DNA from: Sclerodactyla briareus | Lineage: Eukaryota > Echinodermata > Holothuroidea > Dendrochirotida > Sclerodactylidae | Assembly (NCBI GenBank): GCA_026419785.1 | Contig: JAODTK010005524.1 | Location: 124,001 to 188,000, forward strand | Direction: 5' to 3' | Length of the DNA: 64,000 nucleotides | Part shown: positions 13,450 to 27,665 of the stretch, piece after piece | Layout: each line of letters begins with the position of its first letter | Numbering within the stretch: the first letter of the stretch is position 1 | Translations under genes and position numbers: made by a program | The notes under the pieces: model-generated | Told to the model about the DNA's origin: nothing | What the model saw: only the letters and a program-made list of their open reading frames with translations | Databases searched by the model: none

Positions 13450-16400
13450 CCGTTATAAGCTGTCCGACTCTCCGTACCTGTGCGTTACGCGTAGCTAGGC
13501 CTAATTAGTAAATTGGATATAGCTCTCGCTACACTGTACCGTACTTTTAACAGGCTTCTGGCATGCTGATATCTGGTCATATATTGTTACAAATGCATCA
13601 GTAATCAGTAGCAATCCAACTGTTGACAATTTATAGCGATCTGGCAACCCCCTGAATTATGGTCCTTTTTCCAGCCTGCAGCATCGTCCTAGCGACAGCA
13701 CCGAAAAGGATTGTAAGAATTCATACCTTCAAGATCGTCAACAATCCAAACGAAGTGCAGCCATTATTTCTTCATCATCCACTTCTTCTCTACCATCCTA
13801 ATTTCTAAGGTGGGTCACTGTTATTATCATTCGATTTAGCTGAATCAACTCGATATCATTTTCACCACCTAACGTATTGTTTACCTTACAACGGCTTACC
13901 ACCTTCATCGTTCGAACCAGTTGCGCTACGTTATAGGCTACTTCATCGATGTTTACGCGAGACATTACCGTTCCCACGAAGACAGTTAAGGTAATTACAT
14001 ATCAACACAAGGTCAATGCCATAGGTGACAAACCAAGTTATTGCCTGCAAGGCTAAGCCTAAGGTAAATTGACAATTGTCACAATGGTCACCTATTCCAT
14101 GTTCTACACAGGCGGACTCTTGTTGTCAGCGCACTGGCAAATATTTAGTCTCCGACAGTACATAATTTCACCTTGTTTTGGAGGTACCTAAACTCGACCT
14201 GTAGCGAAGGAAAAAAAAAACAGTACGCCCATTACCATGCACGGGTATTGACTCAACTTGGTTTGTCAGTCGGTAGACTAGTCTAGGCTCAGAATTCAAA
14301 CTAGATAATCGAGCTTCTCAATACATTCCAATAGTGAACACCACTACCGGCTGTTTAGCATACCCTACTAAGGACATGCCCCAATCTTGGGGGAACCAGG
14401 ATGGCCACAGGCTGATTTACTATGTTGCAGGAACCTCAGGCCTAGCAAAGCAAACTTCTGCTATCAAATATTGGAATGTTAGGAGGCAATTTGAGTAAAA
14501 AAATATCGCTGTCATCAGTGAGTTACAGATAGTTGTGTGGGAGGGAATTACTTTAGCCAACATTCTTTGGTGCACTATTGCATTGACGTCCGGGCTGTTA
14601 GTAGAGACCAAACATGAGTGGCTCCATCCATATAACGCGTTATCCCGGCTGTCGAGGTTATGGTCATGCCCCTACCACACCCCACCCCACCACTGCTCGC
14701 AACTAGGGCGCAACATTATATGTGATAATCTGCTAATGCCTGTGAAAGCCCGGGGCAACAACAAAAATCGTAAGTCCCGACCGCACTTCAAGCCTCCATA
14801 GAATCATATTGTTATATTTGGGCCACAACAAAAATGACAGATCACTTATAGACTTAATTGCAAATTTGTGACAGACAATGTAGTATTCGTGTTGATATTC
14901 GACAGTTGTTTACACAGTGCAACTACTTCATTGTCTACAATGGCACAGCTCACCTCACTAGAGAGGGTCAATGACGACGAACAGAAATCGTGTATGTAGA
15001 ACCAACGAATATGGCTAAGCCAACTAAGAACAGGGATTCTCAGATATGCATGGATTACGGTATCTTGCAATTGAGAAAACCAGAATCTGGCCCTATGTTC
15101 GGAAAATAAGGGGAACAGCATTTTCGACGCTCACTTTCGGTCTGAAAGGACTTGCTCATTGATTAGGAGTCCATTTGATACTCCGTCAACCTTGATGCAA
15201 TGGCTAGTCTTGCACACATGCAATAGTGACAAAGGTTTCTGTCGTGGGCCTTAATAGGATCAAACAAACTCCGTTGGCCCAATAGCTTTTAGCTGGTCAT
15301 GTTATTATACTCTATTGCGTTCGGAAGGACAAGGACGTTCAGGCCGTTGAGCTCATACATTGATCCCTGTGATTACTTAAGGGCAGCAAAACTGCAGTAT
15401 TGCAACGCAAGAGGTAAAAATGAGGAACCTTGACTCAACGGGAACCAAACAGCGGGATTATTCACATGTCAATATACGTCACCCAACATTTCCGAGGGAG
15501 TTGGGACAGAAATATCGCTATTCGACCCATAACGAAAATTTTGTTCGAAGACAGGAGAAATCTACACGCCATGAATCTAGCCATCACTGATGCCTGGTGG
15601 ACAGGTGCCATTCACCCAGAAACCCTACAGTTGGGTGACCAATGAATAAATGAATAAAAGGAATCAAGGGAAGAGTCTACATCATGTGGAGCACATGGCA
15701 ACTTATCTGTTACTTACAAGCAGAGGGAATTACACGTTCCGGGGCAATAATATGGTAGAATAGTAGGAGACATGTCTTTTTGATAACAAACGATTAAACA
15801 GAACTACTGTACATGTCGGAAGTTATTATGACATTGTCATGCTGGTTGGCTTATTATCACAAGCGTGCTTCTCGCGGCTAGGAGGCATTCTGCCAATATG
15901 AGTTAGGGTTAGGGTTTTTATCCAAAAATTACGCTGACATATATTCCTCACGGTACTTCTGCTATTCTTTCACATAGGTCCTACTCTGTCAGTTTGACAT
16001 GCTAACGCCTATCTACAAGCATAAACGCAGGCCACGTTTGCAAGATGTGGGAAAATAATTTCACCTTTCCAGAAATTCCCCATACAAGACTACTGATGGG
16101 AGGATATGAATGAAGTGTACGAAGGGAAAAAACAGTACGCAATGGTTAAGATATGTAGGAAAATTATTGAAATGTATTGTTTCATCACCTCCATTTCGGT
16201 ATGTGGACTCGCGATACTATGGGGGTCATGAACATGCATCCAGAAAATGTAGGGTATATGATACACAAGTCACGAGTCACCTGGTATGATCTATTTCCTA
16301 TGTCAGTTGAACAGTTTTTTTTTTTCTTTTTCTCGGGATGCAGTGAGTTGGACAATTTCGGAATTATGTCACCATTTATGGAGAATATGGGGGCAACCAT

Positions 16401-17440
16401 ACAAACTTAGTTCTTGCCTGATAGTTTGGTCCACTTTTCTTCCTGGTAGGCTGGTTGTTGTCGTGTAACCTACATTTCTCTGATTGTCGTGGTCCTGAGA
16501 ACGTTCGGTACAGGGTATGTCCGTTGTGTGTCTTATTCAACAAGAAACCAAACAACTGACACTTAAATTGGTAAGATTTGCCAATAATATGTTACGCACC
16601 CATGCTGGATCAATTCGGATGATATCGCTTACGTTCCAGCACAGCAGGAACAATTGGATTACATTATTATTATCCACGGTGATGTTCAATGGAATAACTT
16701 GCATTCATAGTATGACGTATCGTACTATTTACCACGAATGTATCTCAATTATTCAAAGTGATGTCATCACATTGATGAGTCCCAGCACTTGAATCTAACA
16801 GAAAGCTTTACTATAGTTGGGCATTTGTATGACACTGAGGTGCAACCATTGTGACTGGAAATGCCGGGGAAAAAATCGGTGTTCAATTGAATTAGCTAGT
16901 AGAGCGAACAGGTCATCCTTTCCCGCACATCAAACGGAAGGAGTACCTCAATCGGACCAGTGTAATGAATATGACATATTCACATATAACATAGTCAAAA
17001 GGGCCAGATCGACAAATAGCATGCTTCGAAGCGCAAGGTGAGGTGCATATCGGTTCAGTGTTAATATTCAATGTAGCGAAACCTGAATTTCGGACTTCCT
17101 TCCCATGGCAGAAACTCTGACTTCAATATGATGCACATGTATGAATTCCATGTCAAACAATAAATGGCCAATAGGCCTGTCAATGTGACTCTTAGGCGAG
17201 GTCAGCTCCAAAATGACCTCCCGAAGGTGAATGCCTCGAGATTAGTATTCACAATGAAAGTCAAAATGAAGCTACCGATACCATTGCATTATGACAGAGG
17301 TTGAGAGGTGCAAATCCTCTTAGCTGTGTTCTGACTGACAATTGACCCAAGACAGGGAATCTTAGTGCTTTTGGTATAATGACCGACCAAGTCTAACTCG
17401 TCGTCATTTCATTTCTACCACGCTTTGAACAGTGATTTGA
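13450..17440. other. No gene recognised
   Basis: Short reading frames only (up to about 90 codons at 14535, 16517 and 14846). None has a recognisable domain. Two adjacent TTAGGG units at 15903-15914 are too few to call telomeric. No RNA gene or shared repeat was seen. Confidence 0.4.
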
Positions 17441-17445
17441 AGTCT

Positions 17446-20400
17446 CATGACCGTAGCGTAGTGTATATGTCGAGGTTAAAATCGCCAATTGAACGATCCA
17501 TAGGACGAAGTTTAGGGATTACATGCCCTCCCAAAATTGGTCTCCCACCTTGAGGTTTCTTTGATGTTCAATTGCGCAAAAAACAAACAATGAAGCAATC
17601 CACTCAAACAATCTCATGTAATTTGGCGATTCCGGTGGTTTATGCAATTGCCGCACCAACAAAACTCTTAGATAGACTACCATACGAATGACGCATAGTG
17701 TAATCATGCATGCACTCCCGCATTTAACTATATTCTCTGAATACACATGCGTACATAGGGGCTATCACAGACAAGCGGGAAATTGTATACTCTCCGTGGA
17801 AAGTGAACAATGAAACTCGTGTAACAATTACAGCACTGGAACCTTCCCGCGTCTAACCCATTCATTGTTTATAGCTGAAACCGGAAAGTGACGTTGTAAG
17901 GTATACAGGTAGGCCTACAACGAAGTTCTGTAACTGTTCATTCACCCTTCACTTCAGTCATTGATGTTGAAGGGACCGAGAACTATTCTAATATGTGAGC
18001 CCGAGTTATCATTAGCCTACGTCCAGTGAGTGTAAAGATGTGTGTTACAGATGCTTGCATACCTGCTATAGCACTGTCACTAAATATTACGGTTTCTAGG
18101 TTAATATACAGATAACGACTGTCGCGAAATGAGAAGTCTCATGACAACTCATGAGTTGAAATATTCTCTTGATGTTATACTCGTTTCTATCAATGTTGCG
18201 TATTATATCAGGCTAGGTTACTGGTCTATTCATTTGTTTCACAAGCATATATGCAATGTGATTGAATCTCCCAAAAAGCTTATCATAGCTTAACAAAGCA
18301 CGAAACGCCCTGTAAGAAATAGAAAAGAAAGTGGAGAAATTGCAAATATTACACACTTAGTGTGACTATTAGATAAGTAACAGTACAACAAATTCATATC
18401 GTACCAATTACCAAAATAAATCAAAAGTTGTATCAAGAGTAATCGATGCTTTGCAATATGTTTCAGAATTTCACTTTCAACGTTTCTAAATAATCTGTTA
18501 GGTTAGTTTTTTTTTGTTTTGCCACTGTGAGTGAATTCCATACTTTGGCAGCACGACTTATAGGGCTTAACATTCTTACAGACGAATCAATTCATTAAGT
18601 CACGTGCATTGTCGGTTTGCCTAGGCATATCGTGGTAACCTCTGCATTCTGGTAAAGGTAATTATTAATGAACAGGTACAAGTCAGGGTGCTATGTCTTA
18701 TAAGCGACATTAAGTCGGATTATGTCTTCTAATTTAAGTAGTGAAGACTCTTTAAAGTGCCTAGTATGTTATCGTGTAATGAATTGACTATATATGTAGT
18801 ATAGGCCCTTTCTGAGCATATTTAAGGAGGAGGCATCATGTCAGGTACCCGACCATGATAGTACAGCAGTAAGTATAGTGCGGCCGAGTAGAGTTTGGTA
18901 AAAAAAAAAAAAAAAAAAAAACTTTGTACATGCCGCGGCAGGAAATGTTTGAATTTTGATACAATTCTAATTCTAGGGTGTTTTTGGCATTGTTCCTTCT
19001 GGGTAAGCTTACTATCGAAAACAACACCCAAAAATTCGTGTTTACTTGTTTCAAGACATTATCACCCATAGTAATCTTCATCCCTGCTTTGGTTTCACAG
19101 CGGGATGAAAGGCATTATATTTAGTCCTACCCGAATCCAGAGAACACTTATTACTTGCAAACCAATACATTATACTATCAGTTCAGTTTAGTTAGTGAGA
19201 AGGGTCAGGAAGGACAGAAGGACTTGAGCCCCGTACCCAAAGTAGAAGAACGACCCAGATGCTAAAAGAAGTCGCCCACAATTTTTGAAAAGTAAATAAC
19301 GAGGTCCAAATATTGATCCTGCAATCTCGACTTCCGCGAACATAGTGGTGTTGCCACGGCCCAATTACCTTGCTCCTTCCATGACCATAAACTCACTTGC
19401 ATCGTATTTAGAATGCACAACACACACTGCTAACCTTAAATCGATCCCCTAAAGGGGGGTGATATTAAAAATAAAACTTTGTTATGAATTTTAGGAATGC
19501 CGCTCCACTGCTTTCTGGAATCTAGGGGGTCTGGTAAACGAATTTTGTTCTTGTACGCTCTGCGCCCACCAACCTGTTGCTGGCGCTACGCTTAGATAGA
19601 ATTCATCTGTCCGCCCCCTACTCACCAACACAATTCACCGCCCTTGGAAGTGACGTCTAATCGAGCCAAGGATCCAATTACCTTCCCTCGCCGCTTCCGA
19701 GAACAAAGTTCAAATAAAATAAAAATGAACGAGATCCTTTGAATTTCGCTGATGAATATGTGCCCCAGTTAACTTGAAGGAAAGCGTTGCAATGTGAAAA
19801 CCAACAGCATAACTTTGCACTTATCGGGATTGAAAGATATTGCGCAACGAAAGATTATGTGGAGATTTAATTAAGATCTTTTTGGACAATTGCAAATTGT
19901 CGTTCAAAGCAACCTCCCTATACAACTAAGTATCGTAAGACAAACTTTTAAACCTGGATGATCCGAATCTAGAGATCGGTCAATATACGCAAGTATACGA
20001 ACGCCTATTGATGACGACGTGTCCCGATCGAGAAGGCCACTGAAGAATTCCACTAGAGGACATTCCCCTTAATGCACCACTTTTCAATTTGCTAAGTCAG
20101 AGGACGCTCATGAGGAACCTTGTCAAAAGCTTTTGCGGTAGTCCAGCAAATTATATCAAGAGCAATGCCGTTGTCAAACGGCAATAGTTAAATTTCCATC
20201 ACTTCTAACAGAATTAGTCGAGCACGACGATTTTGCCGTAGAACCATGCTGAGCACTCCGAATCGAATTAGACTATATTCATCGAAAAATTTCGACTATA
20301 TGATCTAGAATAGGGATTTAGAACACCTTTGCGAAAAAAATTCAACAAGAAGGGGAAACTCCGTCCGGACCATTAGCTTTACCACTTTTGAGATTCTGCA

Positions 20401-20700
20401 ATTTCTCATTTACACATCACATATGCTCAAAAAGTATCAATTTAGCTACTTGTTTTATTGCAACTCGGTCGCAAAACAACAATACATGAATTGGTCAACT
20501 TGGTAAAATAGAGAAAACCAAAATCGGCTTACACAGTAAACACGGAACAGATAGAAATACACGACAGCAGCAAGTACACTGAACTCACAACAGAAAAAAG
20601 AAACCAGAAAGGCAAAGGCTTTAGTGAGCTTAGTGATTCCTTGACTCTTTCTGATCAAAACGAGAGACCAGAAACCAAGGACAAATGGGAGATGTACCAG
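17446..20700 (-). mobile_element. Non-LTR retrotransposon, copy A (RT-bearing)
   Basis: The element runs 5' to 3' on the minus strand. Reverse-transcriptase signatures appear in the expected order: KANGPDGVSP (20380-20352), the motif A-like AKAFDKVPHERP (20136-20101), FNPDKCKVM (19834-19808), then the thumb region with MGDNVLKQVN (about 19069) and GVVFDSKLTQKE (about 19028). After this comes about 1.3 kb of 3' sequence. Its end, CTCATGACCGTAGCGTAGTG near 17446, is shared with a second copy at 30962. FNPDKCKVM and KAFDKVPHERL are typical of CR1/Rex/Jockey-type non-LTR RTs. No upstream endonuclease is visible, and the 5' side passes into the ~330 bp repeat array at about 20700. Frames are broken many times. 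Confidence 0.85.
18820..20380 (-). pseudogene. Non-LTR reverse transcriptase remnant
   Basis: This is the coding part of copy A. The RT fingers block (KANGPDGVSP), the catalytic-Asp block (KAFDKVPHE) and the FNPDKCKVM block are each readable, but in different frames, so at least four indels separate them. The (F/Y)xDD catalytic block between 20100 and 19835 cannot be read cleanly. A poly-A run at 18901-18920 (T run on the coding strand) interrupts the thumb region. The RT is not functional as written. Confidence 0.8.
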
Positions 20701-20739
20701 CTCATGATGGGCAAATAACGTCTGACAAATTCGATTTTT

Positions 20740-22460
20740 CCCAAACCAACCACTGACTCTCGAAAAAGGAAGCTACACACTTTCGAGGTTTTCAGACTAT
20801 GACCACTGGTGACCTCTGGTACTCAGATACCTCTGACCTGACCCCGAAAACAAAAAGTTCTGTACTCATCATGGGGACACACACATCCAAGGTATGAGCG
20901 TCATCCACCAAGGGGAAGTCGAGTTGGTATCGCGTTTTACAAGCCGGAAATTGCGCCAAAACCTTGAATTCTTCACAAAATTTGCGACAAAAATTAACCC
21001 ACGACCAGAACCAAAATGATCCGGATCGTGTATTCCAATAAGAAAGTTATACACGGAATTTAAACTCGAGGGACCAACCATTCTGGAACTCCGTATCGTG
21101 TTTACAAGGTTCTCAAACCTCTTACCTGACCCCGGAAAATAGGGTCATGTAACTCCATCAGGGAAACATGCAAACATACTAAGTATAAGTTTCATCCATA
21201 CAGGTGGGGTCAAGTTATCGTTCGTGTAGAGCCAAAATTCAGCCAAATATGGTTTTCACAAATTTTCATTTTTGACCAAAAAATTCACCCCGACCTGTAC
21301 ACAAAAAAACAATTAGGCGGTTCCTGTTCCCCCATAAGAAAGCCCTAAAACACCAAATTTCAACTTGATCGGACCAACCATTCTTTTCTTATCGTGTTTA
21401 CAAGGTCGCCAACCTCTTACCTGACCCCCCTAAACAATGGTTCCTGTACTCATCACGGGACCACATGCACCTACCAAGTATAAGTTTCCATCCATCCAGT
21501 GGGGTCAAGTTTTATCGTGTTGAACGAGCCAAAATTAGCCAAATATTGGTTTTTTCCAAATTTTCTATTTTTGTGACCAAACATCACCCGACCTATACCA
21601 AAAAACAATAGGTTCGTTTTCCTGTTCTCGCCCCATAAGAAAGACTAAACCCAAATTTTCACTTGAAATCGGACCACCATCTGGACTCATATTTCAAAGG
21701 TGTTTTCATACTTTGACCTCTGATGACCTCAATTACCTCTGACCTGACCTCCAAACAATGTGGGGGGGGTTTTCATGTACTCATCATGGGGTTAGACATA
21801 CCAAGTATGACCTTCTTCATTCAATCATCCAGGTGGGGTCGAGTTATCATTTTCACAAGACTGCACCTATTCCTCTATTCGTCAAGGAATCCAAAATCAA
21901 AAGCCCACCGAACAGACAACAGCAAGCGACAAACAGGACTTAGTCCTACACAAATACATAGTGTTGATTGTTACTGAAAATGAACCCCTCTCTAGTACGC
22001 ACCAACATCGGTTTCATGGTTCATGTCCCATATAACGCATAAGGTTTAGATTTCAGCTTGATCGAACCAACATTATGACTTATATCGGTCCACAGGTTTT
22101 ATGAATTTGAACTCCGCAGAACTCAGAGACACTTGACCTGACCTCAATAGAATCATGTACCCCATATACCCAAATATTGCTCGATTCATCGGAGGTGTGG
22201 GGTTATTGTGTCATAAGCTAAAATGTTAAAAATTATTAGTTTTTTCACTAAAAGTGTACCCCTACTCTCTTACACCAAAAACGAAGGGCCTGGTACTACT
22301 CACCATGAGACGCCATTACTTCGTCGGCAAAATCCCCTGAAATTTGAAACACCGTTAGGTTCTCAATTTATTTTCATGAAGTGGAAAGAGGCGCCGGACC
22401 CTCCCCATCTGGGTGTCTCTGACCCAACCTCCATTTGCTCCCCTGCTCACTAGGCAGTTG
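20740..22460 (+). repeat. ~330 bp tandem repeat array S1
   Basis: About five head-to-tail units, each marked by TCTGACCTGACCCC, then CATGTACTCATCATGGGG, ATACCAAGTATGA-CTTCATCC, CAGGTGGGGTC-AGTTATC and a block ending TTGATCGGACCAACCATTCTGGACT. The GACCTGACC(C/T)C anchors fall near 20836, 21125, 21421, 21741 and 22133, giving periods of about 290-390 bases. The same unit forms arrays S2-S5 elsewhere in the window. No coding signature was seen. Confidence 0.85.
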
Positions 22461-23097
22461 ATTCATAACGCATAGAATGTTTCTGTCAAAAACCCCAACC
22501 CTCTGTCCTGAAAGATTGCTGGATACGCAATAACCCCCAGAATCTTGTTTTCGCCGACAATGAATTAGTTGAAGTGATTTCATGATATTTACGGTGATCC
22601 TCGCAAATCCAATAGCGCACTCGCTTCAACACACACACATTCTGTTTGTGTAGAAAGTCCTCTGAAGCTCTAAAAGTTAGCAGTGGCGAAGATTCATCAC
22701 ATCCGTCTGCTAGGGTGAGCAGATGGAAAGGCACTCAGTGCGATAAACGGACAAAATTTTTCGGAAGGTCCTCTGGTTCGCTAAAAAAAAATATATATTT
22801 GCATATCCAGCTATTTTGCCTATATAATACTTCAATTTCAATATAATTAGGCCAATCATAATCAAGCGCATGCTACAATTTCCGGTTAATCTTTCGCTAT
22901 ATTATCACCACCAATTAGCTTTGTTCTTCGAAACAGTACAACTTTTATGGATATTAGCGTTTGACCAGTACAACTGCACGAAAATGTACAATTGCGACGG
23001 AATTCCGATTGAAACATAATGCTAAATTCCGGAAAGATGAAAGTTCCACTCCCCAATAATCGGTAGAATACGCCTAATAAAGTCTCCTGACCGTTTT

Positions 23098-23136
23098 TTT
23101 AGGCTAGCTCACCCGCCCCCCCCCCCCGCCCCCAAA
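23098..23136. repeat. C-rich homopolymer tract
   Basis: A C run broken by one G. Its mirror in the right arm is the longer G run at 46231-46271. The length difference between arms is typical of homopolymer slippage. Confidence 0.8.
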
Positions 23137-23744
23137 TAGAAATCCATAACTAGAAGGAATTCCGTGGAAACCTGTTATGGCATTTCTTCGCAGATTTCAG
23201 GCCTCTTCTGCGAAGTCACAGACGGCCATTTTATCAATGCGGTATTGTGCGCATGAATGAGGGCCCGCGCAAATTTTCTCTTCGCACGCATCTGCGTACT
23301 TCCGGGAATTGCCCATATCAAGTACATAACACGTTTTACCCTGTTTCTTCAGTGCACAAAATGACCTGGCATCCATTCCATGTAAATACTGAATACATAC
23401 CTATTAAAAAAAATAAATACTGTTACGACGACAGGCTCGTTAGGTAGTCGTAACGGTCCAAGATTCTCCCACTTGGGAATGGGCAGTTTTGCCTCACCTC
23501 CCCAATACCTCCTACTTTGCTCATAAACCTAACATACTTCGATGTGTACAGCCAATTCGATATATTCCGTCACCCGTGAGGGGCTGCGATGGTCCTTGGA
23601 CCCCGTCAAGAGGTTACAAGCTTTCTGAACGGGAGGTATTAGCAGTTTGTTTATAAAACTAACAGAGTAAGCAGGGTCCTCCTCTTAAAATTTTTTCGCG
23701 TCCCTTTGGCGTTTTTGAGGATCTAGACTTCCGACCGTTTCATA

Positions 23745-24115
23745 CCATTACCAATGCATGTGATTAACGGTATAGCATCTACCATAACAATGCATGTGAC
23801 ATATTAGTATGGTGAGTACCGAACAAAGCAGTGGTATTAACGTATAGGGAATACTGTTACAATGTACCAATTAACGATTTAGTGAGATAACGTAACAGCA
23901 TGTACTAACCGCAATGGGGAGATACTGTTACAATGCTTATCGATTGACGTTTTTATTTTTTGTATTTTTTTGTTCAGTGAGATAACCGTAACACTGCATG
24001 TTAATCAACTTAATGAGCGATACTGTAACAATGCATTCGATTAACGGTTTTAGTGATATACCGTAACAATGCATGTGAATTAACGGACATCGAAAGATGC
24101 ACGTGAATTAACATT
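23745..24115 (+). repeat. Dimeric ATGCATTGTTA minisatellite, left arm
   Basis: Imperfect tandem units of about 76 bases, each made of two ~38-base halves. Both halves carry TAACAATGCATGTGATTAACG-like words. One half continues as GGTTTAGTGA-ATACCG and the other as AATAGGGAGATACTG. There are about five dimers here against about nine in the mirrored array at 44876-45570. The repeats are degenerate and contiguous with no spacers, so this is not a CRISPR array. Confidence 0.85.
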
Positions 24116-24269
24116 ATACCGACATACTGTCCATGCGTAGCTGCGAGTTATTCTAATTATCAGTACATGTATTTGTGTAACCAAAACTGCAAATATACTG
24201 GTTCATCCTCCTTTTAGTTTAATATCTTATGAAAAAATAATTCTAGTCAACGGAAAAGAATAAAGTTCC

Positions 24270-25420
24270 GGCTTTAGAACGGCATGGAAGGCAAAGTACC
24301 TAACCATTTTATTGATATCAAACCTTATACTGATGAACATCCTCTTTCTGTGTTGATTGAGGAATCGACAGTCGAAGATTGGCCCTCGACAAGCAGAGAC
24401 GAACAGCCATAATTTTCATCACTCCAACGGAGAAGAGTGACGCCACCAATTGGGCCCACGGAAATCAACAAACTGGACGGGTGAGGGAACGCAACAGCTT
24501 CCTAATCTTACAGAGAAAATGATGGACTTGGATACATGTAGAGAATACAATAACATATCCATGGAGTAATATCAGACAACCGGTAAATCCTCATAACTAC
24601 AGACTTGTCCTAAACTGTCCAAGACTTCGTCTCATGAGGAGCGACGGGAATCAAGTGTTTTTGTTAGTCATTGATGGTGTCTCCCCCGGAACTTCGAAAC
24701 AGAGGCAAAATTCAACGGAACTCATGTTCAGTTGTAGCAAATCGAAAGTATCGGGAAGAATCGTTCGAACAATATTCCTTTTAGGAAGAGCTGCGCAGGC
24801 CGAAGGTGTGATGAGATCGAGTAGAATGATGAGCACAAAGACATTCAATTTGGAAGATTTCCATGTTCGTACAGAAACCAACTCTCAAAACTCTGTGGCA
24901 TGGAAATGGGCAAGTATTTATTTCAAGGCTACCTACGTGATGAAATGACGACGATGGGTTTCATTTCAATGGAAACATAGTCGCTCCCTTGCCACTGTCC
25001 CCCCCCCAGAGAGCGATACTTCAAAGGGGCGTCTACTCAATAATGCCCGTCCTTCTCGAAAAAAAAAGAGCGCATAGTCGTTATTAGCGAGAGTGATAGG
25101 TGGAGAGACTTTCCCACATTTTGTAGTGGCCGGGGTTACATAATGTCTGGTGACTTACCCAACCCCAGATATATACAGAGTCATATCATTAATCTTCTTC
25201 CGTTGAGGATGTATTCGTTGGTCTATGTCTGGCGGAGGGACTTTAGGTTAGCAGAGAGAAATAGTGTTGGATCCACTCTGGATGGCTTTCGGCTTCAAAT
25301 TTGTGAATGAATTCAAAGAGTTCTCACACAATTCACTGAAGAACCGCATAAAACTCTTAACGGATTGGAATTATCTACAGAAGAACCCTGGGAATAGAAC
25401 AGGTCGACCAAACGGCAAAC
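24270..25420 (+). other. Unidentified, possibly once-coding stretch, left arm
   Basis: This segment mirrors about 43610-44700 in the right arm. ORFs include 24634-24948. A readable shared peptide frame is GYIMSGDLPNPRYIQSH (about 25136 onward), matching GYIMYGDLHHPVYIQSH on the minus strand of the right arm. I do not recognise the family. Because both arms are recent copies, the shared frame does not by itself prove coding. It could be an exon, an unknown transposon ORF or chance. Confidence 0.3.
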
Positions 25421-26329
25421 CGCCCTGAGACTGAGTGAAGATCGTAGTCCAGAGTCTAAACAGAGGCGTTATTACAAAGCTGAGACAGCGATATATGTAG
25501 TTCCAAAAAATTAGGCCACGTGGTCGCATACACACTTTTGTCTAGCCAATTGCAGGAAACGGAGGCAGGTTGGCAACGTGATCCCGGACGTAACAAGTTA
25601 TCCGCAGATGCCACATGTGTGCGAATAACCTTGGAACATACAAAACGATAAACATACTATTGTGCTTTCACGAAAACCCGCAGAGGGTCGAATGGTTCGG
25701 AATATCAGAGAGCAGCTGTGACGGTGATGGCCGAGGTATACTGTAACGTGACACGTAGGACTAAAACATACATTGTTAAGTTAGGTTTCTCAACAGTACA
25801 TGTATGCTACTAATTAGTATAGTAGTTGGCCCTGGGGCCTAAGTGGGAAGTAGGCCTACGTACAGTTGTGTCATGGTTTACCGATTTGCTCCAGTTCAGT
25901 GTCTACAGTGTAAGTTCTTGCGTATCTTATTACAGGCTACTCCTAATTTCTGTCACCCATTCCATGAATACACCATGATAGGTGAGATTGATAATCGTAT
26001 TCCTAGTGATACATTACGTCCGTTACATTACCTATTATGGCAATTATCATGATCTTTTTGACATTTGTCCTGCACATTTCGACACATGTAGCATTTCTTT
26101 CATTCACCTTCCGTAAGCTTAGATTTCCAATCAATACATTGGGGCCTTGCGACATTGATGAATTGATAGGCCATGGTCCGGGCAATCAAGTTTGTAATAC
26201 TCGAGGCGAAAGAAAATACTTTGTGCCTCGGGAGGATTCTGTTTAGTATATAATATCCGGTCCTGGTTAAGAGTTGCAGTAAACAAACGTTGTGAATATC
26301 TTCTTCATTCAAGAATTTCATCACCTATG

Positions 26330-27665
26330 AAATAGAACAAAATGATTTGCTGACGAATACAGGTGTACCAAGAACCAAAAGACTTAGTGATTTTTGACTG
26401 CCTTCATACCTTTCACTTAACGTTATCAGTTCATCTGTAAATCTCAGATTACCGGGCTTCGACCTGGCCCGAACAATAGGGAACATGTACTCATTACGAC
26501 TACGTGGCGCCCACCTAAACACCAAGACGAAAAACGAATGCTTGTACCGCTGTACCCCCCCTCCCAATGAGAAAACTACACAATAATTTCACCTTGATTG
26601 GACTCAATCATTCTGGACTAACTCTCCCCCCCCCAAACACAAACACAAACCCCAATAGGGGATCATATGGGGAACCCACATACCAAGCATAAGCCCTCCC
26701 TCCAGGTTAAGTCGAGTTATGCTCTTCACAATCCGTTTGAACATCATACAAACATACATACACATACACACATACACAAAGTTTCATGAATCTGCATGAT
26801 TCCCTGATTACAAGCTCAGAAATAAAAAATTCAGACCAAGGATAGATCACATCCACAACTCTACTCACTCCCTTAACAATCAATTAGATACCTAAAATGA
26901 ACCTTGGTGACCGCGATTGAACTTTCTATTTATCAGACTAAAAATACGGATGTCCTTGAACCTCCAGGGACTTCAGATCCTTTGGGCCTGACCACAAAAC
27001 GACAGGAATCATGTACTCATGGGGAACGCAAATACCAAGTATGACTTCATCCCTCCAGATGGGGGTCAAGTTATAATCTTCACAAGCCAGGTTGCACTTA
27101 CCTACACACACAACAACACACGAAACACACACACAACACACACACACACCACACACACACAGACTGTCAGGAATAAAAATTCAGACCACATATAGACCGC
27201 ATCCACCCACGTCGTATAATAACAATCAAGCAAACTTTTGAATTCCGCCTAAATTATCCAAATAGATACACTAAAGACATCTGGTGACCCCGAATCAACT
27301 TTCAAAATATTTATCAGACTAGCAGTAGGATGTCTTTGACCTCAGATGGACTATGGGCTGACCCCAAAACAATGGGACATGTACCATAATGGGGGAAACG
27401 CACATACCAGTATGAGCTTCATTCATCCCAGGTGGGGTCGGGTATGCTCTTATAACAAATTTTCCCAATTCTCCATTTCCTCAAATGATCCTGAACGAAA
27501 GTAAAAAAAAACACTAGATGCTTGTATTCCACATAAAAAAAAGCTACAAACCGAATCCAGCTTGATTGGACCAAATCATCTGGACCTATCCTCTTCACAG
27601 GGATTTTCAACGCTGACCTCTAATCACCTAAGAGGACACATTGACCGGATCCCAAAAACAATAGG
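26330..27665 (+). repeat. ~330 bp tandem repeat array S2, left arm
   Basis: About four degenerate units with the anchors described for S1: CCTGGCCCGAACAATAGGG (26464), GACCACAAAACGACAGGAATCATGTACTC (26990), CTGACCCCAAAACAATGGG (27357) and ACCGGATCCCAAAAACAATAGGG (27645). ACACAC microsatellite runs at about 26751-26780 and 27100-27160 are embedded. The mirror array is S5 at 40800-42640. Confidence 0.8.
27100..27162. repeat. (CA)n microsatellite
   Basis: About 60 bases of ACACAC with single-base interruptions, within array S2. ORFs crossing it (26938-27156 minus) are low-complexity artefacts. Confidence 0.9.

Noticed and set aside
15903-15914. Interstitial telomere repeat TTAGGG
   Set aside because: Only two units, which is expected by chance in 64 kb.
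23745-24115. CRISPR-like array of short repeats
   Set aside because: Units are degenerate and contiguous, with no unique spacers, in a eukaryotic context. It is a minisatellite.
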